A stretch of 6,251 nt of DNA from Acetofilamentum sp. (GCA_020722645.1 DYKL01000215.1:1-6251), one strand, 5' to 3'. Positions 1 through 6,251 are shown, counted from the stretch's first letter. The notes: generated by a model not told the origin, from the letters alone. Numbers and translations are program-made.

Positions 1-108
1 GAATATCAGTAATTTGAGATTGTAGTGTGAAATTTTCAATTAAAGTTAGGTATATAAAATAAGATTATTATTTGCACCGGAGTATAAAAATTGAACAAAT
101 ACCTAAAA

Positions 109-147
109 TTTCAAATTTTTCGTTTCAAAAAAATTGCTAATTTGAAA
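109..147 (-). terminator. Weak candidate terminator after the exported-protein gene
   Basis: The arms TTTCAAATT (109-117) and AATTTGAAA (139-147) form a perfect 9 bp inverted repeat around a 21 nt loop, about 70 nt past the stop codon at 219. On the minus-strand transcript the stem is followed by UUUUAGG, so the T tract is short. In sequence this AT-rich such repeats arise by chance. It is simply the best candidate for the 3' end of this gene. The rest of 1-218 is AT-rich, with no gene, RNA or clear promoter that I can see. Confidence 0.3.
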
Positions 148-218
148 AAATTGACAGAAAACAGCTACTTTATTAACAGACTCTAATTATGAAAAAAGTC
201 TTATGAGAAAGGATTGTT

Positions 219-2084
219 TTATTGGTATTTAATCAGAATTAATTTTTTAGTAAAAAGATTTTTTTCTGATATTAAATGTACAATTATCATACCCGAAAAA
301 TCAATTTCAATTTCTTTTTTGTTATCCGATAAATTGTAATTTTCGTATATACATCGACCGTCAGTTGTGTAAATTTTAATATCGTAATTGCTTTCCTGAT
401 TGTTATTTATGAAAATTTTGTTTGAAAATGAATATATTGAAAAGTTGTTGTAAATATTTTCAGAATTAACAAAATCACCTGTTGTAAATGATAAAATATC
501 GCAAGATTCTGCTTCAATTTCGCCAAAAACAGGTACAATTTGCCAAAAATATGTTGTATTTGCTGATAAATTTTCAACTTCATAGGTATTTGTATTTCCT
601 GTATTTACGCCGTTTAAGAAATTTGTAGGAGGATTGTCTGTTCCTAAATATAGAAGATAATCGTTTGCAGGTTGAGATAAATACCATTCAAAAATAGTAT
701 CTTTAGGTACATTTGTTTGATTATTTGAAGGATATACGGCATCGGTACAAGTCAGAGGATTTGTTTCAGATGAAAAACCAATATTATCAAAATAATGAGC
801 CATAGTATAAACTGAAGTTGTTGAGTAACTATGAATAGCCAAAGTAACAATTTGACCGGCATAATCGGATAAATCATAACTGTAAGTAGTCCATTCACCC
901 GGAATATAAAAATAATTTTGCAAAGTTAAATCAAAATCCGAAACAGTTGAACCTGCACTTGTAGATAGCATAACTCTTATTTGACCGGGACCATTTAATG
1001 CGTCTTCGGAACGTGCAATGAAAGTAAAAACATCATTTGGCATAACATAAACAGGATTTGTAATCAGCCAATCATCATAGCCGGTACAATCCCAGTTTTC
1101 TTGCACCTGAAAAGAATATTCACCCTCAAAAGTTCTGTCTTCCCAATACGGGCGCCAAGTATAAAGGTCATTTCCAACATTTATAACTGTAAAATAATCC
1201 TGCATTGTAAGCATTGAATTTATAGGATAAACAGTAACTGCCGAGTTTGTCAAAACAGGTAATAAAATATTTCCTCCGTTAGTAAATAATTTGATTGTAT
1301 CGTACAAAATTCCCTGAGTTTGTGGTTTAATTTTAAATTCAATATCTTCTTCATCGGTAATTTCAAAAGATTCAGGACCGCTTATAAAATCAGGATAATC
1401 GGCATTTAATAATTCCAATGTTCCAAATCCCTGATTTTTTATATTTAAGTTAAAAGATAATGAATCATTTACAGAACAAATCGGAAGATGCAGGTCGTTG
1501 GGTTGAGCATAAGCACCGGGAATTGCATCTAATTCTTCAATTGTAACATCATCAAGCATGATGTTGAATTCGGCTGGTTCGCTGTATGCATGAAAAGCAA
1601 CGTAATAAATACCGTCAGTTTCCGGTTTCATATAGCAGGTACCTTGTTTATAGCCATAAGTGTTAATATTTTGATTATCCCAAATTTGATTTGTCATTCC
1701 TGCAATTGTCTGTTCAGTACCGAATTTTACTTCCATATATTCATAAGCACCTTGTGCCAGAGTATTGTAATAAAATGTGATTTTATATAGTTTATCAGCC
1801 GAAACTAATAAAGAATCAGAAACAAACCAACTGTCTTTTGGATTAACTGAGTTTAATGAAATAGATAAAAAACCGAAAGAACCTTCATTTCCGTTTCCGG
1901 CAGTATTATAAGCGGGATGCCATGAATTCATACCTGAATTAGTGCCTCCTTCAAGTACTATCCAGCCATCTGGGAGATTTAAATTAGGGTCTTCAAAATC
2001 AAGATATATTGTCTGAAAAACTTGTCCGAAAATAGCAGAATAGAATAAAAACATGATTGTTAAAATTGAGTAAACTTTCTTCAT
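219..2084 (-). CDS. Exported multidomain beta-sandwich protein with type IX secretion sorting domain
   Basis: This 621-residue protein has no enzyme motif I recognise. It begins with a signal peptide (charged MKKVYS, hydrophobic core to about residue 19, probable cleavage near FG-Q, no lipobox cysteine). Residues about 23-184 form a choice-of-anchor J/MAM-like jelly roll: DFED, LPDGW, DSWFVSDSL, then a closing IMLDDVTIEE strand. Residues about 190-285 resemble an Ig-like beta-sandwich linker. Residues about 291-437 are a second jelly roll with the parallel signatures DDWLITNPVYV, GEWTTYSYDLSDYAGQ and HYFDNIGF. Residues about 445-537 look fibronectin-III-like (NTTYFWQIVPV). Residues about 545-621 match the type A sorting domain of the type IX system (YDIKIYTTDGRCIYE, then a terminal KKLILI strand), without the usual YPNP start. 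Such proteins cross the outer membrane and are released or anchored on the cell surface; adhesion or glycan binding is inferred only. The ATG at 2084 is chosen because the signal peptide follows directly; the leader has no Shine-Dalgarno. A terminator and 421 bp separate it from the carboxylase operon. Confidence 0.88.
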   Translation of the reverse strand: MKKVYSILTIMFLFYSAIFGQVFQTIYLDFEDPNLNLPDGWIVLEGGTNSGMNSWHPAYNTAGNGNEGSFGFLSISLNSVNPKDSWFVSDSLLVSADKLYKITFYYNTLAQGAYEYMEVKFGTEQTIAGMTNQIWDNQNINTYGYKQGTCYMKPETDGIYYVAFHAYSEPAEFNIMLDDVTIEELDAIPGAYAQPNDLHLPICSVNDSLSFNLNIKNQGFGTLELLNADYPDFISGPESFEITDEEDIEFKIKPQTQGILYDTIKLFTNGGNILLPVLTNSAVTVYPINSMLTMQDYFTVINVGNDLYTWRPYWEDRTFEGEYSFQVQENWDCTGYDDWLITNPVYVMPNDVFTFIARSEDALNGPGQIRVMLSTSAGSTVSDFDLTLQNYFYIPGEWTTYSYDLSDYAGQIVTLAIHSYSTTSVYTMAHYFDNIGFSSETNPLTCTDAVYPSNNQTNVPKDTIFEWYLSQPANDYLLYLGTDNPPTNFLNGVNTGNTNTYEVENLSANTTYFWQIVPVFGEIEAESCDILSFTTGDFVNSENIYNNFSIYSFSNKIFINNNQESNYDIKIYTTDGRCIYENYNLSDNKKEIEIDFSGMIIVHLISEKNLFTKKLILIKYQ

Positions 2085-2150
2085 TTTGCTTAAAATTTAA
2101 GATTACGTTTACAATATTAAGCAAATATTTTTTTTCAAAACATAAATGTT

Positions 2151-2174
2151 TGTCCGAATTTATTTATTCGGACA
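2151..2174. repeat. Perfect 9 bp hairpin/operator-like inverted repeat
   Basis: TGTCCGAAT (2151-2159) and ATTCGGACA (2166-2174) are perfect inverted repeats around a 6 nt loop. This is one of the few GC-containing perfect palindromes in an otherwise AT-dominated spacer. It lies 67-90 bp upstream of the start codon at 2084, so it could be an operator or a 5' leader hairpin of the exported-protein gene. Neither side has a convincing T tract, which argues against a terminator. A smaller repeat, AAACAT-AA-ATGTTT (2138-2151), abuts it on the gene-proximal side. Confidence 0.5.
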
Positions 2175-2179
2175 GATTT

Positions 2180-2203
2180 ATAAATTAAGATACTTTAATT
2201 TAT
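2180..2203. repeat. AT-only hairpin sharing a word with the operon terminator
   Basis: ATAAATTAA (2180-2188) and TTAATTTAT (2195-2203) pair perfectly over 9 bp around the loop GATACT. The 10-mer AGATACTTTA spanning loop and arm (2188-2197) recurs in inverted orientation in the operon terminator (2483-2492). A near copy sits in the terminator's other arm (from 2431). No T tract follows in either direction, so a terminator role is not supported. Its AT composition makes chance a real possibility. Confidence 0.35.
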
Positions 2204-2223
2204 TAAAAATCAATTTATTACAA

Positions 2224-2346
2224 TAATTCGTTAATTTTTCAATTAGTGTCATCCTGAGTGATAACGAAGGAAGCAAATTATTGATTTTCAATCAATTACT
2301 AATTTGTTACACGTACAAAATCAATTTGCTGAATATTAACGAATTA
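2224..2346. repeat. Palindromic intergenic element, MITE/REP-like
   Basis: The ends are perfect 12 bp inverted repeats: TAATTCGTTAAT (2224-2235) and ATTAACGAATTA (2335-2346). Inside them a second pair of arms is visible, AGCAAATT-AT-TGATTTT (2272-2288) against AAAATCAATTTGCT (2317-2330), imperfect by two bases. There is also a small central hairpin, TTGATT/AATCAA (2281-2286 and 2290-2295). The left part holds TCATCCTGAG (2249-2258) and, seven bases on, CGAAGGA (2265-2271). This resembles a dispersed intergenic repeat I remember from many Bacteroidota and other genomes (TCATCCTGAGCGAAGCGAAGGAT). The element carries no ORF. The exact ends, any target-site duplication and the copy number cannot be judged from one copy. 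Confidence 0.5.
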
Positions 2347-2423
2347 CTTCAAAATATACCGAACTATTGTATATAAATTCAAATAATTAAATTATGTTTA
2401 TATTTTTCTGATAAAAATGTAAA

Positions 2424-2497
2424 AAATCAGGATACTTTATTTTAATCATAAGAAAACACTTGAATTTGTATAAAAATTAAGATAAAGTATCTGATTT
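2424..2497 (-). terminator. Intrinsic terminator of the carboxylase operon
   Basis: The 5' arm begins 8 nt past the carboxyltransferase stop codon. It (2497 down to 2476) pairs with 2446 down to 2424 over about 22 bp, broken only by an unpaired base at 2431 and one T-G wobble (2441/2481). The loop is 29 nt. On the transcript the stem ends in CUGAUUUUUUAC, giving the expected U tract (2426 down to 2421). The stem is mostly A-T but unusually long, and its position exactly at the operon end supports the call. It should isolate the operon from the gene downstream. Confidence 0.75.
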
Positions 2498-2505
2498 ATA
2501 ATTTA

Positions 2506-4041
2506 TTATAGAGGAATATTTCCGTGTTTACGTGAAAGATTTTTTTGATTTTTATTTTTAGTCATTAACAAAGCCTGAATTATTTTTTTTCTGGTTTCTC
2601 TGGGATAAATAATTTCGTCTATGTAACCCACTTCTGCTGCTTTGTATGGATTAGCGAATTTATCCTTATATTCATCTTGAATTTTTTTCAGTTCTTCCGT
2701 GTCGGTAATGTTTTTGTATAAAATTTTAACGGCACCTTCAACACCCATAACCGCAATTTCAGCCATTGGATAAGCAAAATTATAGTCAGCTCCAATATGT
2801 TTGCTGTTCATAACATCATAAGCACCACCATAAGCTTTACGAGTAATCAATGTAATTTTTGGAACAGTTGCTTCTGCAAAGGCATAAAGCAATTTTGCAC
2901 CGTGTTTTATAATTCCACCGAATTCCTGAGCCGTACCCGGAAGAAATCCCGGAACATCTTCCAGAACAACAAGCGGAATATTAAATGCATCGCAAAATCT
3001 TACAAAACGTGCAGCTTTTATCGAAGCATTTATATCAAGCACACCTGCAAGATATGCCGGTTGATTAGCCACAAATCCGACACTTTTGCCACCCATTCGT
3101 CCAAATCCTACAACTATATTCTGAGCATAAAAAGATTGAATTTCGTAGAAAATTTCATCGTCAACTATTTTGTTTATAATATCTTTAATGTCATAAGGTT
3201 TATTTGAATCTTCGGGAATAATTCTGTCAAGCGATTCGTCGATACGGTCAGAGGGGTCGTTTGTATATCTCAGAGGTGTTTCTTCTTTGTTGTTTTGAGG
3301 TATAAAACTGACAAGTTCTCTAATCATTGATAAAGCCTGTTCTTCGTTTTCAGCCATAAGGTGAGCCACGCCACTTTTGGAATTATGAGTTAATGCACCA
3401 CCAAGTTCTTCTTTTGTTACATCTTCGTGAGTTACTGTTTTTATAACTTCCGGTCCGGTAACAAACATATAACTTGTGTCTTTTGTCATTAAGATAAAAT
3501 CCGTAATTGCAGGAGAATAAACAGCTCCACCGGCACAAGGACCCAAAATTGCAGAAATTTGAGGAATGACACCTGATGAAATAACATTTCTGTAAAAAAT
3601 ATCTGCATATCCGGCAAGACTTTCAACACCTTCCTGAATTCTTGCACCACCGGAATCGTTCAAACCGATAACAGGTGCACCCATTTTTAATGCCAAATCC
3701 ATTATTTTTACAATTTTATTGGCATTTGTACGACTAAGAGAACCTCCAAAAACAGTAAAATCCTGCGAAAAAACAAAAATCAGTCTTCCGTCAATTTTTC
3801 CGTAACCCGTAACAAATCCATCACCTAAAATTTTTTGTTCGCCAATTCCGAAATCAACAGATTTATGAACCACAAATTTGTCCATTTCAACAAAAGAATC
3901 TTTGTCCATCAGTATTTCAATTCTTTCTCTGGCTGTTAATCTGCCGTTTGATTTTTGTTTTTCTATTCGGTCTTTACCACCTCCCATTTCAGCGGCAATA
4001 TTAAGGTCTTCAAATTTTTTGAATTTATCCTGTATATTCAT
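2506..4041 (-). CDS. pccB: Acyl-CoA carboxylase carboxyltransferase (beta) subunit, probably propionyl-CoA carboxylase
   Basis: This subunit moves the carboxyl group from carboxybiotin to an acyl-CoA in the cytoplasm, most likely propionyl-CoA to (S)-methylmalonyl-CoA. The 511 residues match the usual length of about 510 and contain two crotonase-fold halves. The N-terminal half has the NGRLTARERI start, DSGGARIQEGV (129-139) and the oxyanion-type loop GPCAGGAVYSPA (167-178). The C-terminal half has DVPGFLPGTAQE (362-373) and RKAYGGAYDVM (401-411). The protein ends in KHGNIPL, like PccB-type subunits. The aspartate in GGAYDVM (D409) appears to correspond to the residue linked to propionyl preference in Streptomyces PccB; that alignment is from memory. 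There is no zinc-ribbon AccD domain, so this is not the fatty-acid-type subunit. Methylmalonyl-CoA decarboxylase alpha subunits are close relatives, but the biotin carboxylase in the same operon argues for an ATP-driven carboxylase. The start is 24 bp past the carrier gene, with no Shine-Dalgarno. Confidence 0.95.
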   Translation of the reverse strand: MNIQDKFKKFEDLNIAAEMGGGKDRIEKQKSNGRLTARERIEILMDKDSFVEMDKFVVHKSVDFGIGEQKILGDGFVTGYGKIDGRLIFVFSQDFTVFGGSLSRTNANKIVKIMDLALKMGAPVIGLNDSGGARIQEGVESLAGYADIFYRNVISSGVIPQISAILGPCAGGAVYSPAITDFILMTKDTSYMFVTGPEVIKTVTHEDVTKEELGGALTHNSKSGVAHLMAENEEQALSMIRELVSFIPQNNKEETPLRYTNDPSDRIDESLDRIIPEDSNKPYDIKDIINKIVDDEIFYEIQSFYAQNIVVGFGRMGGKSVGFVANQPAYLAGVLDINASIKAARFVRFCDAFNIPLVVLEDVPGFLPGTAQEFGGIIKHGAKLLYAFAEATVPKITLITRKAYGGAYDVMNSKHIGADYNFAYPMAEIAVMGVEGAVKILYKNITDTEELKKIQDEYKDKFANPYKAAEVGYIDEIIYPRETRKKIIQALLMTKNKNQKNLSRKHGNIPL

Positions 4042-4065
4042 TTTTTTGAGATTAAAATTTAAAAA

Positions 4066-4578
4066 TTATTCTAAAATAACGAGCGGTTGGTTGCTTTCAA
4101 TTGTATCGCCTTCTTTGACAAGTATTTTTTTGACGGTTTTATCATCAGATGATTTGTATTCGCTTTGCATTTTCATTGCTTCAACAATAATTACAGTTTC
4201 ACCTGCTTTAACTTTATCACCTTCGTTAAAAAATATTTTAATAACCTTTCCGGGCATTGGAGTCTGTATAAGGTTTTTATTGTCTGTGTGTCCGAAAACA
4301 GCTCTTGTTTGGGCATATCTTGATTGGCAATCAGTAACCGTAGCTGTTAAGTTGTCGATACCGTGATTAATAAAATATTTTTTTGGATTATTTTCTGTCG
4401 CTGCAAGTTCTATGTTGTATGAATTTTGTGCCAGCAGCAATGAATATTCAAATGATGATGTTTGTTTTACGTCAACATTGTAAATTTTATCATTAACTTT
4501 AATAACAAGATTATTGCAGCTTTGCGAAAGCATTTCAACACGTCTGTTTTCATCAAATATATTTATATCAAGTTTCAT
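4066..4578 (-). CDS. Biotin carboxyl carrier protein subunit of acyl-CoA carboxylase
   Basis: This 170-residue protein carries biotin between the carboxylase and carboxyltransferase sites. The C-terminal biotinyl domain (about 100-170) is complete: TPMPGKV (106-112), the EAMKM motif (133-137) with biotin expected on K136, and the closing EGDTIESNQPLVILE. Residues about 20-95 alternate hydrophobic and polar positions as a beta-barrel would (LVIKVNDKIYNVDV, SFEYSLLLAQNSYNIEL). They resemble the BT domain that holds alpha and beta subunits together in propionyl-CoA carboxylases, rather than the Pro/Ala-rich linker of AccB. No transmembrane helix or signal peptide is present, so it is not a sodium-pump decarboxylase gamma chain. 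It sits between the two catalytic subunit genes, which makes it the dedicated carrier of this complex. Biotin attachment needs BirA, encoded elsewhere. The ATG at 4578 gives a normal N terminus; the 45 bp leader has no Shine-Dalgarno. Confidence 0.93.
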   Translation of the reverse strand: MKLDINIFDENRRVEMLSQSCNNLVIKVNDKIYNVDVKQTSSFEYSLLLAQNSYNIELAATENNPKKYFINHGIDNLTATVTDCQSRYAQTRAVFGHTDNKNLIQTPMPGKVIKIFFNEGDKVKAGETVIIVEAMKMQSEYKSSDDKTVKKILVKEGDTIESNQPLVILE

Positions 4579-4623
4579 GTGTTTTTATTTTTTTTGATTT
4601 GTAAATAATTAAAGTTCAATGTT

Positions 4624-6105
4624 TTAATTAAATTTTTTCCAGTTTGAATTTTGTTTAAATTCATTTGTAACAGTGTTGTTTTTTGCTCTGTTGAAATAAT
4701 CCAAGTATATAGCAATTGCAGTAGCATCAAGTTTTTCCGAATTTTGAGTTTTAGGAATTTTCAAATCTTCGGAGTACATTTCAATAAATCGGGTATCGTA
4801 TTTCCCTTCAATGAATTTTTGGTGTTTAAAAATTCTGTATAAATAAGGAATATTATGTTTCAGCCCTAAAATTCTGTATTCTAATAAGGCACGTCTCATT
4901 CTTTCAACTGCATCATTTCGGTCTTTTCCTGCAACTATAAGTTTTGCAATCATAGGGTCGTAATTCATAGGAATTGTAAACCCGCTGTAAACATAGCCGT
5001 CAACTCTGATACCTATTCCGCTGGGTTCTTTGATGTTTAAAATTTTACCGGGACTGGGCATAAAATTATTGTCAGGGTCTTCAGCATAAATTCTGCATTC
5101 TATCGAGTGTCCTGTTTGTTTAACATCTTTTTGAGCAATTGTAAGTTTTTCACCGTAAGCAATTCTGATTTGTTCTTTAACAAGGTCAATTCCCGAAGTC
5201 ATTTCAGTTATAGGATGTTCAACCTGTAAACGAGTGTTCATTTCAAGAAAATAAAAATTCAGATTATCGTCAACAAGAAATTCGATAGTTCCGGCACCTG
5301 AATAATTAACAGATTTGGCAGCAAGTACAGCCTGATTTCCCATAATTTGTCTAAGTTCGGCTGTCATAAGCGGAGAAGGAGTTTCCTCAATGACTTTCTG
5401 ATGTCTTCTTTGAACCGAACATTCTCTTTCGTTGATATGAATTACATTTCCGTGTTTATCGGCAAGTATTTGAAATTCAATATGATGAGGCGAGTTTATA
5501 TATTTTTCAAGATAAACAGTATCGTTCCCGAAAGCTGATTTTGCTTCACCCTTTGCCATTTTTACGGCGTTAAGTAAATCTTTTTCTTCGTGAACAAGTC
5601 TCATACCTTTTCCACCGCCTCCGGCAGATGCTTTTACCATAACCGGAAAGCCTATTTTACGGGCTTCTATTAAAATTTTTTCATCAGAAGAATCAGCATC
5701 CTGATAACCCGGAACAACATTAACACCTGATTTCATCATAGTTTTGCGGGCAGTTATTTTATCACCCATAGTTCTGATAGCATTTGCATCAGGTCCAATA
5801 AAAACAATACCTTCTTTTTTACAAAGTTCCGAAAAAGAAGCATTTTCAGATAAAAAACCATAGCCGGGATGAATGGCTTCGGCACCTGACTTTTTAGCAA
5901 CTTCGATAAGTTTTTCTGCTACCAAATAACTTTCATTTGCAGATGATTTGCCGATATAATATGCTTCATCAGCAACTTTAACAGGCATTGATTCTCTGTC
6001 TGCATCGGAAAAAACTGCAACTGTTTGAATCCCCATTTCTCTTGCGGATCTGATAATTCGCAAAGCTATTTCACCACGATTTGCTATTAAGATTTTTTTA
6101 AACAT
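4624..6105 (-). CDS. accC: Biotin carboxylase subunit of acyl-CoA carboxylase
   Basis: This subunit carboxylates carrier-bound biotin using ATP and bicarbonate. The 493 residues show the standard order. The N-terminal domain starts FKKILIANRGEIALRII and includes HPGYGFLSEN (79-88). The ATP-grasp domain has the glycine-rich loop AGGGGKGMR (161-169), INERECSVQRRHQK (224-237) and EMNTRLQVEHP (288-298). The C-terminal domain includes ECRIYAEDP. Residues matching the E. coli active site are all present at nearly identical numbers: K116, K158, H208, E275, E288, N290, R292, Q294, V295, E296 and R338. It is about 45 residues longer than E. coli AccC. The extra tail (450-493) has a helix-like DATAIAIYLDYFNRA segment and ends NSNWKKFN, resembling the start of the BT domain of fused PccA proteins. 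The start is fixed by the canonical MFKKILIANRGEIA. It is the first gene of the operon, behind a promoter at 6138-6168. A role in fatty-acid synthesis as well, by sharing this subunit, cannot be excluded. Confidence 0.96.
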   Translation of the reverse strand: MFKKILIANRGEIALRIIRSAREMGIQTVAVFSDADRESMPVKVADEAYYIGKSSANESYLVAEKLIEVAKKSGAEAIHPGYGFLSENASFSELCKKEGIVFIGPDANAIRTMGDKITARKTMMKSGVNVVPGYQDADSSDEKILIEARKIGFPVMVKASAGGGGKGMRLVHEEKDLLNAVKMAKGEAKSAFGNDTVYLEKYINSPHHIEFQILADKHGNVIHINERECSVQRRHQKVIEETPSPLMTAELRQIMGNQAVLAAKSVNYSGAGTIEFLVDDNLNFYFLEMNTRLQVEHPITEMTSGIDLVKEQIRIAYGEKLTIAQKDVKQTGHSIECRIYAEDPDNNFMPSPGKILNIKEPSGIGIRVDGYVYSGFTIPMNYDPMIAKLIVAGKDRNDAVERMRRALLEYRILGLKHNIPYLYRIFKHQKFIEGKYDTRFIEMYSEDLKIPKTQNSEKLDATAIAIYLDYFNRAKNNTVTNEFKQNSNWKKFN

Positions 6106-6137
6106 AAAGCTAAATTTTCTTTACTTATTTTAATAGC

Positions 6138-6168
6138 CAAATATATACATCTTTTGATTACTTCAAAA
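6138..6168 (-). promoter_or_regulatory. Bacteroidota-type promoter of the carboxylase operon
   Basis: Read on the minus strand, TTTTG (6168-6164), an 18 bp spacer and TATATTTG (6145-6138) match the phylum's -33 TTG/TTTG and -7 TAnnTTTG elements. The -7 box has no mismatch, and the spacing is inside the range reported for Flavobacterium and Bacteroides promoters. Transcription would start near 6131, leaving a leader of about 26 nt. That is too short for a riboswitch, and no Shine-Dalgarno is seen before the ATG at 6105. Confidence 0.6.
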
Positions 6169-6251
6169 TTTTTTTTCAAATAGCAGGTATTTTTTTAACG
6201 GAACTTACTTTTAAAAAGCGTGGATTTACAGGGCTTTGCTTCTGATTTTTT
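6169..6251. other. Upstream edge, no supported gene
   Basis: This stretch is AT-rich with A/T runs and one slightly more GC-rich patch (about 6217-6240). The patch reads openly on the plus strand as KSVDLQGFASDF to the window edge, but it has no ATG, no leader and is too short to judge. It may be the start or end of a neighbouring gene or part of a repeat. I see no RNA gene, operator or terminator. Confidence 0.3.

Noticed and set aside
181..207. Apparent inverted repeat CTCTAATTATG...CTTATGAG near the 3' end of the exported-protein gene
   Set aside because: Only the outer three bases pair; the inner positions do not align, so there is no real stem.
1..218. CRISPR, tRNA or small-gene content at the left edge
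   Set aside because: There are no spaced direct repeats, no cloverleaf and no frame with a start longer than a few codons. The only repeats are A/T low-complexity runs.
1590..1790. Short plus-strand frame inside the exported-protein gene, and similar ones at 4651-4842 and 5347-5538
   Set aside because: They are 63-66 codons, antisense to well-supported genes, with no leader signal or recognisable domain.
2112..2140. Possible promoter for the exported-protein gene: TTTTG (2140-2136) and TAATATTG (2119-2112) on the minus strand
   Set aside because: The -7 box has one mismatch and the 16 bp spacer is short for the phylum consensus. No exact TAnnTTTG exists in 2085-2505, so it is too weak to annotate.
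2797..3207. 136-codon open frame on the plus strand inside the carboxyltransferase gene
   Set aside because: It lies wholly antisense to a gene with intact family motifs and has a composition typical of a shadow frame (Asn/Ser/Ile/Phe rich, no domain).
3878..4366. 162-codon plus-strand frame spanning the carboxyltransferase/carrier junction
   Set aside because: It is antisense to conserved coding sequence of two genes. Its hydrophobic, Ser/Leu-rich translation is what the reverse complement of these genes would give.
4579..4623. Frameshift or gene break splitting one fused alpha-subunit gene
   Set aside because: The upstream gene ends in an ordinary stop after a plausible C terminus, and the downstream one starts with its own ATG after a 45 bp gap. 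Separate carboxylase and carrier genes are common in this phylum.
6106..6137. Riboswitch or attenuator ahead of the carboxylase operon
   Set aside because: The predicted leader is about 26 nt and A/T-rich, with no stable hairpin and no room for a ligand-binding RNA.

Overview
The window is strongly AT-rich and comes from a member of the Bacteroidota, most likely an environmental Bacteroidales/Marinilabiliales-type lineage. Three things point there. A secreted protein ends in a C-terminal sorting domain of the type IX secretion system, which is largely confined to this phylum. The start codons follow A/T-rich leaders without Shine-Dalgarno sequences. The main operon has a Bacteroidota-type promoter (TTTTG, 18 bp, TATATTTG). 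The exact genus cannot be read from the sequence.

All four genes lie on the minus strand, so transcription runs from high to low coordinates. Positions 6105 to 2506 hold a compact three-gene operon for a biotin-dependent acyl-CoA carboxylase: biotin carboxylase (4624-6105), biotin carboxyl carrier protein (4066-4578) and the carboxyltransferase beta subunit (2506-4041). The gaps are 45 and 24 bp. A promoter is visible at 6138-6168, and a long-stem intrinsic terminator at 2424-2497 closes the unit. The carboxylase charges biotin on the carrier with CO2 from bicarbonate using ATP, and the carboxyltransferase passes it to an acyl-CoA. Propionyl-CoA, giving methylmalonyl-CoA, is the most likely substrate. 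All catalytic motifs that can be checked by eye are intact.

A 421 bp intergenic stretch (2085-2505) follows. Besides the terminator it holds a 123 bp palindromic, MITE/REP-like element (2224-2346) with 12 bp perfect terminal inverted repeats and a TCATCCTGAG...CGAAGGA core, and two short hairpins (2180-2203 and 2151-2174). The last gene (219-2084) encodes a 621-residue exported protein with two jelly-roll/choice-of-anchor J-like modules, a beta-sandwich linker, a fibronectin-III-like module and the sorting domain. It looks like an independent transcription unit with no functional link to the carboxylase. The left edge (1-218) has only low-complexity AT-rich sequence with one weak terminator candidate, and the right edge (6169-6251) has no gene I can support.

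Nothing here looks like a new defence, mobile or regulatory system. The more interesting points are the apparent split of the BT interaction domain across two subunits and the palindromic intergenic element.
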